A stretch of DNA of 64,000 nucleotides from JAHFUA01 sp963733935 (lineage in GTDB: Bacteria; Acidobacteriota; Terriglobia; Terriglobales; Acidobacteriaceae). Position numbers and translations under genes: made by a program. The first letter of the stretch is position 1; the number at the start of each line of letters is the position of its first letter. The stretch covers positions 1-64,000 of the forward strand of contig CAVTEQ010000008.1 in NCBI GenBank assembly GCA_963733935.1, in the 5' to 3' direction. The notes beneath the pieces are model-generated. The model was not told the origin of the DNA. It saw nothing but the letters and a program-made list of their open reading frames with translations, and ran no database searches. Below are positions 47,866 to 57,735 of this stretch, piece after piece.

Positions 47866-48567
47866 ATGAACTTGAAAGGAATCAAGCTGACTTGGCTGGG
47901 GCACGCCACTTTTCGCATCGAGACCCCGGGCGGCAAGACGGTACTGATCGATCCCTGGGTGACGGGAAATCCCAGGTGTCCCGAATCGGAAAAGAAAGTG
48001 AAAAAAGTGGACGTGATGCTGTGCACCCACGGCCACTCCGATCACATCGGCGATGCCGTAGCCATTGCCAAGGAACACAATCCCACGGTGGTAGGGATGG
48101 TCGAGCTCTGCACCTGGTTGGAGAAGAAAGGCGTCAAACAGGCTGCCGGCATGAATAAAGGAGGAACGCAGAAGGTCGGCGACCTGCGCGTGACCATGGT
48201 GCACGCCCAGCACTCCAGCGGCATTGAGGACGGCGACGAGATGGTCTACGGCGGCGAACCCTGCGGCTACGTCATGGAGTTTGAGAATGGAGTGAAGATC
48301 TACCACGCGGGCGACACCAACGTCTTCGGCGACATGCAGATCATCCGCGAACTCTACGCGCCCGAGATCGCGATGCTGCCCATCGGCGATTACTACACCA
48401 TGTCGCCGCGCGAGGCCGCTTACGCCTGCCGCCTGCTCAAACCTAAGACAGTTATCCCCATGCATTACGGCACATTTCCTATTCTGACCGGCACCCCCGC
48501 CGAACTGAAGAAGCTGGTGACGGACGTCGAGGTGGTGGAGATGAAGCCGGGGCAGACAATTTCCTGA
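47866..48567 (+). CDS. UPF0173 metal-dependent hydrolase (metallo-beta-lactamase fold)
   Basis: 233 residues. The metal-ligand motif THGHSDHIGD is at about residue 48, with further ligands in YHAGDTNVFGD and MHYGTFP. The family (UPF0173, YtkL-like) has an unknown natural substrate. The start at 47866 gives MNLKGIKLTWLGHATF. A second gene starts 10 bp after its stop, so the pair is probably an operon. Confidence 0.93.
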   Translation: MNLKGIKLTWLGHATFRIETPGGKTVLIDPWVTGNPRCPESEKKVKKVDVMLCTHGHSDHIGDAVAIAKEHNPTVVGMVELCTWLEKKGVKQAAGMNKGGTQKVGDLRVTMVHAQHSSGIEDGDEMVYGGEPCGYVMEFENGVKIYHAGDTNVFGDMQIIRELYAPEIAMLPIGDYYTMSPREAAYACRLLKPKTVIPMHYGTFPILTGTPAELKKLVTDVEVVEMKPGQTIS

Positions 48568-48577
48568 GCATTCAACC

Positions 48578-49264
48578 ATGCCCAAGCCCGCACCCAAGCC
48601 GCCGCAGCGCGCTCACTGGATGATGTCGAGCATGATCCAGGAGCCCATTGAGCAGTACATCTATGATTTGCTTCCCCCACGCGACGAGGTTCTCGCCGAG
48701 ATGGAAGCCGAGGCCGAGCGCCGCAAGATCCCCATCGTCGGGCCGGCGGTGGGAAGGCTCTTCCAGTTGCTGGCCCGCATCTCGGGCGCCCGCACGGTGT
48801 TCGAGATGGGATCAGCCATCGGTTATTCGACCATCTGGTGGGCGCGTGGCCTGGGCAGGGAAGGGCGCGTCATCTACACGGACGGCGATCCCAAAAACGC
48901 CGAGCAGGCGCGGCAGAATCTCCAGCGCGCAGGCGTGGCCGAGCGCGTGCAGGTTCGCGTTGGCGACGCGCTCGAGATTCTCTCGGAGTACAAGCCGGAG
49001 TCGCTCGACATCATCTTCAACGATGTCGACAAAGAAGACTACCCGCGCGTCTTCCGCCTGGCCGTCCCGCGGCTGAAACCCGGCGGGCTGTTCGTTACCG
49101 ATAACGTGCTATGGAGCGGGCGCGTGATCGAGAAGGAGCCGGAAGATGCCTCGACCCGCGCCATCCAGGAGTTCAACCGCATGCTGTACAGCTCGCGCGA
49201 ATTGTTCCCGGTGATTGTCCCGCTGCGCGACGGCGTGGCGGTGGCGGTGAAGCAGTCAGCGTAG
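48578..49264 (+). CDS. Class I SAM-dependent O-methyltransferase
   Basis: 228 residues of the catechol-O-methyltransferase-like (PF01596) family. SAM motif I VFEMGSAIGYSTIWWA; acidic IYTDGDPKNAEQAR; metal-site IIFNDVDKEDYP; FVTDNVLWSGRV. The likely acceptor is a catechol-like or small polyphenol; no substrate is indicated. A few bases separate it from the metal-dependent hydrolase. Confidence 0.93.
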   Translation: MPKPAPKPPQRAHWMMSSMIQEPIEQYIYDLLPPRDEVLAEMEAEAERRKIPIVGPAVGRLFQLLARISGARTVFEMGSAIGYSTIWWARGLGREGRVIYTDGDPKNAEQARQNLQRAGVAERVQVRVGDALEILSEYKPESLDIIFNDVDKEDYPRVFRLAVPRLKPGGLFVTDNVLWSGRVIEKEPEDASTRAIQEFNRMLYSSRELFPVIVPLRDGVAVAVKQSA

Positions 49265-49286
49265 CATTTCCTGAATTTGGCAACGA

Positions 49287-49540
49287 GCATCGCGAGGCAA
49301 ACGCGTCCGCCGCAGCGGACGCGATGAAATTAGCCCGGCACAAGCGTGCCGCGTAGCGGCCGCGCAGTGCCGGGTAGGCTGGCATAAAAACAAAGCCCCT
49401 TCAGGGGCGGCACGTGGTAAACGCTGCGCGACGTTCTCAGTCGTCCCTACGGGACTCGCTCAACCTTAACCACCTTACCCGGCACTTCGTGCCGGGCTAA
49501 TCTCAGTCGTCGCTGCGCGACTCTCAATCAGGCTCGTAAA
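49287..49540. repeat. Mini-hairpin array, copy 5
   Basis: The same series of small palindromes as at 38641-38876 on the opposite strand: GTCGCGCAGCGAC, CCCGGCACGAAGTGCCGGG, GTCCCGTAGGGAC, GCCCCTTCAGGGGC, a GCCCGGCAC...GTGCCGGG pair and GCGTCCGCCGCAGCGGACGC. It overlaps the 3' end of the HAD gene. Confidence 0.85.
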
Positions 49541-50230
49541 CTCTCCATCCGCGCTCGCGGGCAATAACCTCGAGGCCGGCATCGGGGGAAATCGCGAATG
49601 CGTGCTCGGGCCAGCGACAGCATGGCCACATCGTGGACGGTATTGCCGAAGGCCACGTCAATCGCGCCGTCGGGGAAGTGCTCGCGCAGGGCAACCGCCT
49701 TGCCTTCGTCGGTGGGCACGCATCAACAGGCGCGGCGAACAGCAGCCGCCTTCGATAGCGGCGCAGGCGGCGAGCACGCGCTCCGGCGGAATCCCGAAGC
49801 GGCGCGCACCGGCGCGCACCACCCACTCGTTGGTCGACGAGACGGCCCACATCTCGCAGCCGCTCTCGGGGAGCTGCAAGGCCAGCTCCTGCATCGGCGG
49901 GAAGATGTGCATGGCGATCTTCTCGCGGAAGAACTCCTCGGCGCCGCGTTCCAACTCCTCAACCGACAACCCCGCGTGGAAGGTGACCATCTCGCCGCAC
50001 ATGGTTTCCTCGTCCACTTTGCCGGCCTTGTAGTCGCGATAGCGGTGAACGGCCGCGGCGGCAACGTCTTTGGGTATCAGGCCGTGCTCCATCGCCCAAT
50101 AGAAAAATGCCTCGCCCGCGTCGCCTGCCCACAGCGTGCCGTCGCAGTCAAAGACAGCGATGCGCGGCTTGAGATCGAGCACTGACTGGACGAACTGGGA
50201 GCCGGAAGGCTTGGAGGCACCAGAGCTCAA
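49524..50230 (-). pseudogene. HAD-family phosphatase (PSP-like), two frameshifts
   Basis: Begins with a TTG at 50230 overlapping the upstream stop (TTGA). Nucleophile motif VFDCDGTLW, cap region, motif II MWAVSSTNEWVV (Ser), then the frame shifts near 49725 into VPTDEGKAVALREHFPDGAI with motif IV AFGNTVHDVAML, and again near 49608 into AFAISPDAGLEVIARERG. Joined it is a complete HAD-IB hydrolase of about 230 residues. Its 3' end is duplicated at 38570-38662. It follows a MobA-like gene, so its substrate may be a phosphorylated metabolite of that pathway, but this is weak inference. Confidence 0.78.
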
Positions 50231-50862
50231 GGCGTCTGCACCCGCGCCTGCACCAGACGCTCATAGTCTTCCGGGGTGTTGATGTTGGCGACCACGTTGG
50301 GGTCGTCGACGGGAACGTAGAGAACGTGCGGCTGCAGCGAGTGTTCGACGTCGCGCGCCGTGGATTCGACGGGTGCGCGCAGGAAGGCTTCAATCATCTC
50401 CCGGCCGATGAGGATGGGATGTCCGTGACGACCGCCGTGCTCAGGAATCGCAGCCCATTTGCCGCTCTCATAGGCTTGGCTGAAAGCCTCGCCGAGAAGG
50501 GCGAGCGTGCGCGGCTGCGCCGGAGGGCGATCCACCAGGGCGACGATGGCGGCGTCGCGTCCGTGGTTCAGCACTTCCTGCACCCCGACCTGAAGCGAGC
50601 TGAACTGTCCGCGCTCCGGATGGCGGTTCACGACCAGGTATCCGGCGGCGGCATCCACGATGGTCTGCAGCGATTCCGCGTTCTTGCCCGCGACCACGAT
50701 CACCATGTCGCTCGGCGCCTGCAGCAGCTCAATGGTGGCGGAGAGGAAGGTCGAGCGGCCGGCCACGCCGGGAGGCCAGGGAAGCAGCGCCTTGTCGCGT
50801 CCCATGCGGGACGATTCGCCGGCTGCCAGGATCACGCCACAGAAGCTGGGAGAGCGAGCCAT
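50227..50862 (-). CDS. Molybdenum-cofactor nucleotidyltransferase (MocA/MobA-like)
   Basis: 211 residues. NTP-transferase fold with LAAGESSRMGRDKALLPWPP at the N-terminus (GxGxSxRMGxxK pattern), VVAGKNAE, a VNRHPERGQFSSLQVGV stretch, and ALVDRPP. Adjacent to xdhC, so the likely reaction is attachment of CMP to molybdopterin for a molybdenum hydroxylase. It overlaps the HAD gene by a few bases. No hydroxylase structural gene is in the window. Confidence 0.9.
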   Translation of the reverse strand: MARSPSFCGVILAAGESSRMGRDKALLPWPPGVAGRSTFLSATIELLQAPSDMVIVVAGKNAESLQTIVDAAAGYLVVNRHPERGQFSSLQVGVQEVLNHGRDAAIVALVDRPPAQPRTLALLGEAFSQAYESGKWAAIPEHGGRHGHPILIGREMIEAFLRAPVESTARDVEHSLQPHVLYVPVDDPNVVANINTPEDYERLVQARVQTP

Positions 50863-50865
50863 AGG

Positions 50866-50983
50866 TCAATTGGTAATTTGTAATTGGTAATTTGTAAAGT
50901 TGCGAAGAGCGTCGTGAGGCGAGGACTGTCGTCAGGCCCACACACTTTACAAATTACAAATTACAAATTTGAAATTACAAATT
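50866..50983. repeat. Word-iterated hairpin (7-bp word ATTTGTA)
   Basis: Left arm 50866-50900 iterates ATTGGTA/ATTTGTA; right arm 50944-50983 iterates TACAAAT with one TTGAAAT. A+T-rich, unlike the surroundings. It lies between xdhC and the MobA-like gene and includes the xdhC stop codon. Confidence 0.85.
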
Positions 50984-51800
50984 CTCCGCCTCTGTCTTTC
51001 CCGCGTAGCGCATCGACCGCACTCCCGCCTCCGCATGCCGCTTCACCGCGATCATCTCGGCGGTGATGGCCACGGCAATCTCTTCCGGCGTGATGGCGCC
51101 GATATCGAGCCCGACCGGCGCATGCACGCGCTCGAACTTCTCGGCAGCCACGCCTTCCTTCTCCAGCTCCTTATAAATGGCGATGACTTTGCGGCGAGAG
51201 CCGATCATACCCAGATAGCGCGCCGGCTGCTCGAGGGCCCAGCGCAGCACGCGCATGTCGTCGCGATGGCCGCGGGTGACGATCACGATGAAGGACGACT
51301 CCGGCGGCGCCAGTTGCGCCATGGCTTTATCGAAGTCGTCGGCGTAGATGTCGCGGGCGTCCGGGAAAGCGCTCGCGGTTGGCGTAGCTCTCGCGGTCGT
51401 CGATAACGGTGACATCGAAACCCGCCAGCCGCGCCACCTTATATAAGCTCTGCGCCACGTGCCCGGCGCCGAACAGATAGAGGTTCGAGACCGGGAGCAC
51501 GGGTTCAACAAACACTTCAAGGGTGCCGCCACAAACCAAGCCAGAATCGTACTTTGGATTGTTGTTCAGGTTGAAGGTCAGGGTGCGTGGTTTTTCCGAT
51601 TCCATCACCTCGCGGGCGGCTTGCCAGACTTCCGCCTCGACGCAGCCGCCGCCGATCGTGCCGGTGATGGAGCCGTCGTCGCGCACCAGCATCTTGGCCG
51701 TCTCGAAGGAGGGAATTGACCCTCGCACATTGACGATGGTGGCCAGGGCCCCTCGGCGCCCCTCGCGGCGCAACTCGACGATCTCCTCGTAGATGTCCAC
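50975..51800 (-). pseudogene. xdhC: XdhC/CoxI-family protein, one frameshift
   Basis: Starts at GTG 51800 (VDIYEEIVELRREGRRGALA). N-terminal XdhC/CoxI domain (GTIGGGCVEAEVWQ) followed by a Rossmann-like C-terminal domain (NLYLFGAGHVAQSLYKVARL), with VIVTRGHRDDMRVLRWALEQ and YLGMIGSRRKVIAIY. The frame changes near 51362 (one base in a CCC run). XdhC delivers sulfurated molybdenum cofactor to xanthine-dehydrogenase-type enzymes. With the MobA-like gene downstream it forms a cofactor-maturation pair. The last residues come from the word-repeat hairpin. It diverges from the arg operon. Confidence 0.82.
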
Positions 51801-51869
51801 CCGCTCATTGTAGCGTGAGTTGGGCAAAGCGTTGCCCGCGGAGCAGCCCAAAAAAATTGCCCTAACTCA

Positions 51870-51900
51870 TTGACAGGACAGCTGTCCGGGGTGCATATTT
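51870..51900 (+). promoter_or_regulatory. Promoter of the arg operon
   Basis: TTGACA at 51870-51875 and a CATATT/TATTTAT -10 candidate near 51894, spacing 17-18. The spacer contains the perfect palindrome GGACAGCTGTCC (51876-51887). ARG-box-like motifs begin over the -10, so ArgR binding would block polymerase. Confidence 0.55.
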
Positions 51901-51958
51901 ATACAGCGACATGTATAAATATTCAGTGTTCATACACTTGCGTGCATAAATATTCACC
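51891..51958 (+). promoter_or_regulatory. Three ARG-box-like operators
   Basis: GTGCATATTTATACAG (51891), CATGTATAAATATTCAGT (51910-51927) and CGTGCATAAATATTCACC (51941-51958) resemble the TGNATAWWWATTCA core of ARG boxes. Centre spacing is about 20 bp and 31 bp, close to two and three helical turns, compatible with ArgR hexamer binding. The last box ends 7 bp before the argR start, so little room remains for a normal ribosome-binding site. Confidence 0.7.
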
Positions 51959-51965
51959 ACCGCCG

Positions 51966-52409
51966 ATGACCAAGCTGGCGCGCCAAAACCGCATCCTCGA
52001 TCTGGTGCAGGAAGAACCCCTGGCCAGCCAGGATGATTTGCGCCTGCGGCTTTCCCGCGTGGGATTCAAGGTCACCCAAGCCACGCTCTCGCGTGACATC
52101 CACGAACTCGGCCTGGTCAAGACCCCCGAGGGCTACATGGCGCCTCCGGGCGAGAGCGCTCCGGAAGCGGGTGCGCCCCGCATTGCGCGCCTGCTGCGCG
52201 AATTCGTTGTCCAGATCCGCGGAGCGCAGAACCTGCTGGTGCTCAAGACCACGCCGGGCAGCGCACAGCCGGTGGCGGCGGGCATCGATGCCGAGGAGTG
52301 GCCGGAGATCGTGGGCACGGTGGCTGGCGACGACACCATCCTGGTGATCTGTCCTGACCGCCGAGCCGCTCGCAAGCTGACCACGCGCGTACAGGAGTTG
52401 CTGTCATGA
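51966..52409 (+). CDS. argR: Arginine repressor
   Basis: 147 residues. N-terminal winged helix (QDDLRLRLSRVGFKVTQATL, SRDIHELGLVKT) and C-terminal hexamerisation/arginine-binding domain (LVLKTTPGSAQPVAAGIDAE). The ATG at 51966 is right behind ARG-box-like motifs, with no ribosome-binding site, so leaderless or weak translation is possible. It is the first gene of the operon that it should repress, forming a feedback loop. The stop overlaps argC (ATGA). Confidence 0.93.
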   Translation: MTKLARQNRILDLVQEEPLASQDDLRLRLSRVGFKVTQATLSRDIHELGLVKTPEGYMAPPGESAPEAGAPRIARLLREFVVQIRGAQNLLVLKTTPGSAQPVAAGIDAEEWPEIVGTVAGDDTILVICPDRRAARKLTTRVQELLS

Positions 52410-53443
52410 GCGCGGCGATCAAGACCGCTGTGGTCGGTTCCACCGGCTATGCCGGCTTCGAGCTGACGCGGCTGCTCACCCACCATCCGCGTTTGGGGAA
52501 GCCTCTGTTGCTGCGTCGCGAGAAGGAAGATGGTCCTGCCAACCTGGCCGATCTCTATCCGCACATCTCCGGAAATGGCAGCTATCCGCTGGAGCCCTTT
52601 TCCTGGTCGAAGCTCGAGGGCGTCGATCTTCTGTTCATGTCGACGCCGCACGAGGTTTCGCGCGAGTGGATTCCGGAGGCGGTGCGGCGCGGGCTGCGGG
52701 TTATCGACCTGAGCGGCGCCTGGCGGCTGCGCCAGGCAGAACATCGCGCCGTTTACGGCTTCTCCGACGCCGAGCCGCAGTCTGTAACCACGCTGACGGA
52801 AACTGCCGTGTACGGTCTGCCGGAGCTGCATCGCGAGCAGTTGAGTGCCGCGCAACTGGTCGCCAACCCCGGCTGCTACGCGACCTCGATCATCCTGGCG
52901 CTGGCGCCACTGGTGCGCGCCGGAGTGGTCGATCGCGAGCACGGGATCATTTGCGACTCGAAGTCCGGCGTGTCCGGCGCGGGCCGCCAGCCCACGCAGA
53001 AAACCCATTTCGTCGAAGTGGCGGACAATCTCTCCGCCTACTCGGTCTTCGAGCATCGCCACACCGGCGAGATTCTGGAGCAGCTTGAACTCGATGCGCG
53101 TGATCTGATCTTCACGCCGCACTTGCTGCCCATCCCGCGCGGCATTCTCTCGACCATCTATCTGCGCCTGCGCCAGCCGATGCTGGCGGCCGAGGTGGAG
53201 AGCTGTTTCCGCGGCTTCTACGCCGGGGCGCCCTGGGTGCGGGTGTATCCCGCGGGCAAACTGCCGCAGATTCAGTTCTGCGCGCATACCAATTTCTGCG
53301 ATGTCGGCTTCTGCCTCAGCCCGGAGGGCGAGCGGCTGGTGATTGTCTCCTGCCTCGACAACCTGGTGAAGGGCGCGGCCGGACAGGCGGTGCAGAACAT
53401 GAACCTGATGTACGGCTGGAACGAAAGCGAGGGGCTGCAGTGA
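52406..53443 (+). CDS. argC: N-acetyl-gamma-glutamyl-phosphate reductase
   Basis: 345 residues. It reduces N-acetylglutamyl phosphate with NADPH (third step). Rossmann VVGSTGYAGFELTRLL, DLSGAWRL, and the catalytic Cys in ANPGCYATS are present; HxGRQP-type GAGRQPTQKTHFVE and LPIPRGILSTIY follow. ATGA overlap with argR and GTGA overlap with argB. Confidence 0.97.
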   Translation: MSAAIKTAVVGSTGYAGFELTRLLTHHPRLGKPLLLRREKEDGPANLADLYPHISGNGSYPLEPFSWSKLEGVDLLFMSTPHEVSREWIPEAVRRGLRVIDLSGAWRLRQAEHRAVYGFSDAEPQSVTTLTETAVYGLPELHREQLSAAQLVANPGCYATSIILALAPLVRAGVVDREHGIICDSKSGVSGAGRQPTQKTHFVEVADNLSAYSVFEHRHTGEILEQLELDARDLIFTPHLLPIPRGILSTIYLRLRQPMLAAEVESCFRGFYAGAPWVRVYPAGKLPQIQFCAHTNFCDVGFCLSPEGERLVIVSCLDNLVKGAAGQAVQNMNLMYGWNESEGLQ

Positions 53444-54225
53444 GAATCGTGGTCAAAATCGGCGGCGCGGCGCTGGATGACAAGCAGGTTCTCCGCAAAT
53501 GTGCCCAGTCGGTGACGGAAATGGCACGCGCAGGCCACAAGCTGGTAGTGGTGCACGGCGGCGGAGCGGCGCTGACCCGCGTCCTGAAGCAGATGGGCAG
53601 GACCAGCGAGTTCGTCAACGGGCTGCGGATCACGGATGCCGAAACCCGTGATGTAGCGCTGATGGTGCTGGCCGGGCGCATCAACAAGACGCTGGTCGCG
53701 GCGCTGAACTGTCTCGGCCAGACCGCCGTCGGACTCTGCGGCGGCGATGGCGGCTCGTTCCGCGCGCGCAAGAAGCGCTCCAACGGGACTGACCTGGGCT
53801 TCGTAGGCGAGATCTGCTCGGTCGATGCCCGCTGGATCGAAGCCATCTGGCAGAACGGCGGCATCCCCGTGATCTCCAGCCTCGCACTCGGAACCGACGG
53901 TGAGTACTACAACGTCAACGCCGACGAGATGGCCGCTGCCTGCGCTGTGGGCTGCCGCGCCGACGCCCTGGTTTTTCTGACCGACGTTGCCGGAGTCAAA
54001 GACGCCGACGGCGCTGTGATTCGCTGGCTCGACCTGAAAACCGTGCTGCAACTGGAGCGTGAGTCGGTCATAGGCGGCGGCATGCTGCCCAAGCTCGAGG
54101 CCTGCCAGCACGCACTGCGCTCGGGCGTGGGGCGGGTGCGCATTCTGCCGGCCGCGCATTCCGAGGTCCTGCCCGAACTGTGCGCAGCTCGCGTGGATCT
54201 GGGCACGGAGGTGATGCTGGCATGA
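53440..54225 (+). CDS. argB: Acetylglutamate kinase
   Basis: 261 residues, GTG start at 53440. Amino-acid-kinase fold: VVKIGGAAL, VVHGGGAALTRVLKQMG, LVAALNCLGQTAVGLCGGDG, NVNADEMAAACAVGC and FLTDVAGVKDADG. It phosphorylates N-acetylglutamate, the controlled step of the pathway; the N-terminal helix of arginine-inhibited enzymes is not evident. Translationally coupled to argC and argD. Confidence 0.96.
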   Translation: MRIVVKIGGAALDDKQVLRKCAQSVTEMARAGHKLVVVHGGGAALTRVLKQMGRTSEFVNGLRITDAETRDVALMVLAGRINKTLVAALNCLGQTAVGLCGGDGGSFRARKKRSNGTDLGFVGEICSVDARWIEAIWQNGGIPVISSLALGTDGEYYNVNADEMAAACAVGCRADALVFLTDVAGVKDADGAVIRWLDLKTVLQLERESVIGGGMLPKLEACQHALRSGVGRVRILPAAHSEVLPELCAARVDLGTEVMLA

Positions 54226-55478
54226 GCCTGGCCTCCGTGATGCGCGCCGAAGCTGCGTTGCTGGTTCCCACCTACGACCGCTACAAGGTCCTGCTGCGCA
54301 AAGGCCGCGGTGTCTATGTGTACGACGATGCCGGACGCGCCTACCTCGACCTGCTGGCTGGCATCGGGGTGAACGCGCTCGGCTACGGACATCCCGCGAT
54401 CCGCAAGGCGCTGGTTCAGCAGGCGGACAAGCTGATCCATGTGTCCAACCTCTTCTATCACGACTATCAGGCGGAGCTGGCGAAGCGGCTAACGCGCATC
54501 TCCGGCCTGGACCGCGCGTTCTTTTGCAACAGCGGCACCGAGGCATGGGAGGCGGCGCTGAAGTTTGCCCGCGCTTATGCCAAGGGCAGCAACAAAAATG
54601 GCGCGCAGCCGCCGTGGCGCATTCTGGCGCTGGAGAACTCCTTCCACGGCCGCACCTTTGGATCTCTTTCGACGACCGCGACGCCGAAGTACCGCGAACC
54701 CTTCGAGCCGCTCGTTCCGGGTGTGCGCTTCGTGCGCGCCAACGACGTGCGCGATCTGGAGCGCAAGTTCGATCCCACGGTTTGCGCGGTTGGGATTGAG
54801 ACCATCCAGGGCGAAGGCGGCATCAAGCTGATCACGCGCGAGTTTCTGCAGGCGGCGCGCGACCTGGCGACGCGCTACGGTGCGCTGCTTATCATCGATG
54901 AAATCCAGTGCGGCCTGGGCCGCAGCGGACGCTGGTTCGCCTGCCAGCATCATGGCGTTCGGCCGGACATGCTTACCATTGCCAAGCCGCTGGCTGCCGG
55001 ATTACCGCTCGGAGCTCTGCTGGTCACGGACGCGGTTGCCCGCGCCATCAAGCCGGGCATGCACGGCACTACGTTCGGCGGCGGTCCGCTGACCTGTGCG
55101 GTGGCCATCGCAGTCATTGACGCCATCGAGCGCGAAGGCCTGCTCGACCACGTGAGCAAGGTCGGGGAATATTTTCGCCAGCAGCTTCTCGAACTCCAGG
55201 AGCGCCACAACTCGATCCTGGAAGTGCGCGGCTGCGGGCTGATGCTGGCGGCGGAGCTCGAATCGGCCGACCTGGCGAAAGCCGTCCACCTCGGCATGCT
55301 GAAGCGCCGCATCATTCTTAATCGTACGCACGACACCGTGCTGCGTTTCCTGCCGCCGCTCATCATCCAGCGCAAGCACGTGGACCACGCCATCGCTGCG
55401 CTGGATAGGGTATTGAGTTCGGTGGAGAAATCGGCCCGGGCCTCTGTGCCATCACTAGTTGGAAGGAGCAGACAGTGA
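54222..55478 (+). CDS. argD: Acetylornithine aminotransferase
   Basis: 418 residues of class III PLP aminotransferases. FFCNSGTEAWEAALKFAR, LENSFHGRTFGSLSTTATPK, LIIDEIQCGLGRSG (Asp), and Lys in LTIAKPLAAGLPLGAL. It converts N-acetylglutamate semialdehyde to N-acetylornithine. The ATG overlaps the argB stop (ATGA); the stop overlaps argF (GTGA). Confidence 0.96.
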   Translation: MSLASVMRAEAALLVPTYDRYKVLLRKGRGVYVYDDAGRAYLDLLAGIGVNALGYGHPAIRKALVQQADKLIHVSNLFYHDYQAELAKRLTRISGLDRAFFCNSGTEAWEAALKFARAYAKGSNKNGAQPPWRILALENSFHGRTFGSLSTTATPKYREPFEPLVPGVRFVRANDVRDLERKFDPTVCAVGIETIQGEGGIKLITREFLQAARDLATRYGALLIIDEIQCGLGRSGRWFACQHHGVRPDMLTIAKPLAAGLPLGALLVTDAVARAIKPGMHGTTFGGGPLTCAVAIAVIDAIEREGLLDHVSKVGEYFRQQLLELQERHNSILEVRGCGLMLAAELESADLAKAVHLGMLKRRIILNRTHDTVLRFLPPLIIQRKHVDHAIAALDRVLSSVEKSARASVPSLVGRSRQ

Positions 55479-56492
55479 GCACTGCCACCATCACGCGGCG
55501 GGCGGCTTCCGTTCCCGCGTTCGTTACCCTGGATATCAAGGCGCTGGAAAATCGCGACCTGGTGTCCATCGCCGACCTCGAACCCTCCGAGGTCGCTACC
55601 ATCCTCGAACTTGCCGGCATGGTGAAGGCGCGTCCGGCGGACTTTCGCACCGCCCTGAGCGGCAAGCAGATGGCGCTGTTTTTCGAGAAGCCGTCGCTGC
55701 GTACCCGCTTGACCTTCGAGGCCGGAATGGCCGGGCTCGGGGGGACGTCGATTTTTGTCGACCAGACCGCGGCGCCGCTTGGGGCGCGCGAACCGCTGAG
55801 TGATATCGCCCACAACCTCGAGCGCTGGGTGGACGTAATCGTGCTGCGCACTTTCGAGCATTCGACGGTGACCGCTATGGCCGAGCACGCACTGATCCCA
55901 GTCATCAATGCGCTGAGCGATATGGAACATCCCTGCCAGGCGCTGGCCGACTTCTTCACCTTGAAAGAAAGCTTCGGCGACCTGCGTGCGCTGCGTATGG
56001 CTTACGTTGGCGATGGCAACAACATGGCGCACTCGCTGCTGCTGACTGCCGCCTCTCTCGGCAGCCGCATCACTGTTGCCAGCCCCGCGGGATACGAGCC
56101 CCGGCCCGAGATCGTGGGCCGCGCGCTGGTTATCGCGGCGCGTACCGGGGCGATTATCGAGCTCACCAACGATCCGGCTGCGGCCGTCGCGGGCGCGGAT
56201 GTCGTCTATACCGACGTGTGGGCCAGCATGGGCCAGGAGCATGAAGCCGCCGAGCGCCGCGTGATCTTCGCACCGTTCCAGGTAAATGAGTCGCTCATGT
56301 CGCTGGCCGCTCCCCAGGCGCGGTTCATGCACTGCTTGCCGGCGCATCGCGGGGAAGAAGTGACCGCCGAGGTCATGGATTCGCCGCAGTCGATCGCCTT
56401 CGACCAGGCGGAGAACCGGCTGCACGTCCAGAAAGCGATTTTGCTGTTGCTGCTGGGCGGCGCTGCCCGCCGCTTCTCGGCAAGGAGCGCGC

Positions 56493-56500
<8 letters not shown>
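55475..56500 (+). CDS. argF: Ornithine carbamoyltransferase
   Basis: 341 residues, GTG start at 55475 (GTGA). Carbamoyl-phosphate motif FEKPSLRTRLTFEAGM, HPCQALADFFTLKE, and ornithine motif MHCLPAHRGEEV are all present. It forms citrulline from ornithine and carbamoyl phosphate. A variant ornithine-versus-acetylornithine specificity cannot be excluded, but argJ in the same operon fits ornithine. It overlaps argG by 8 bp. Confidence 0.95.
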
Positions 56501-57731
<1,231 letters not shown>

Positions 57732-57735
<4 letters not shown>

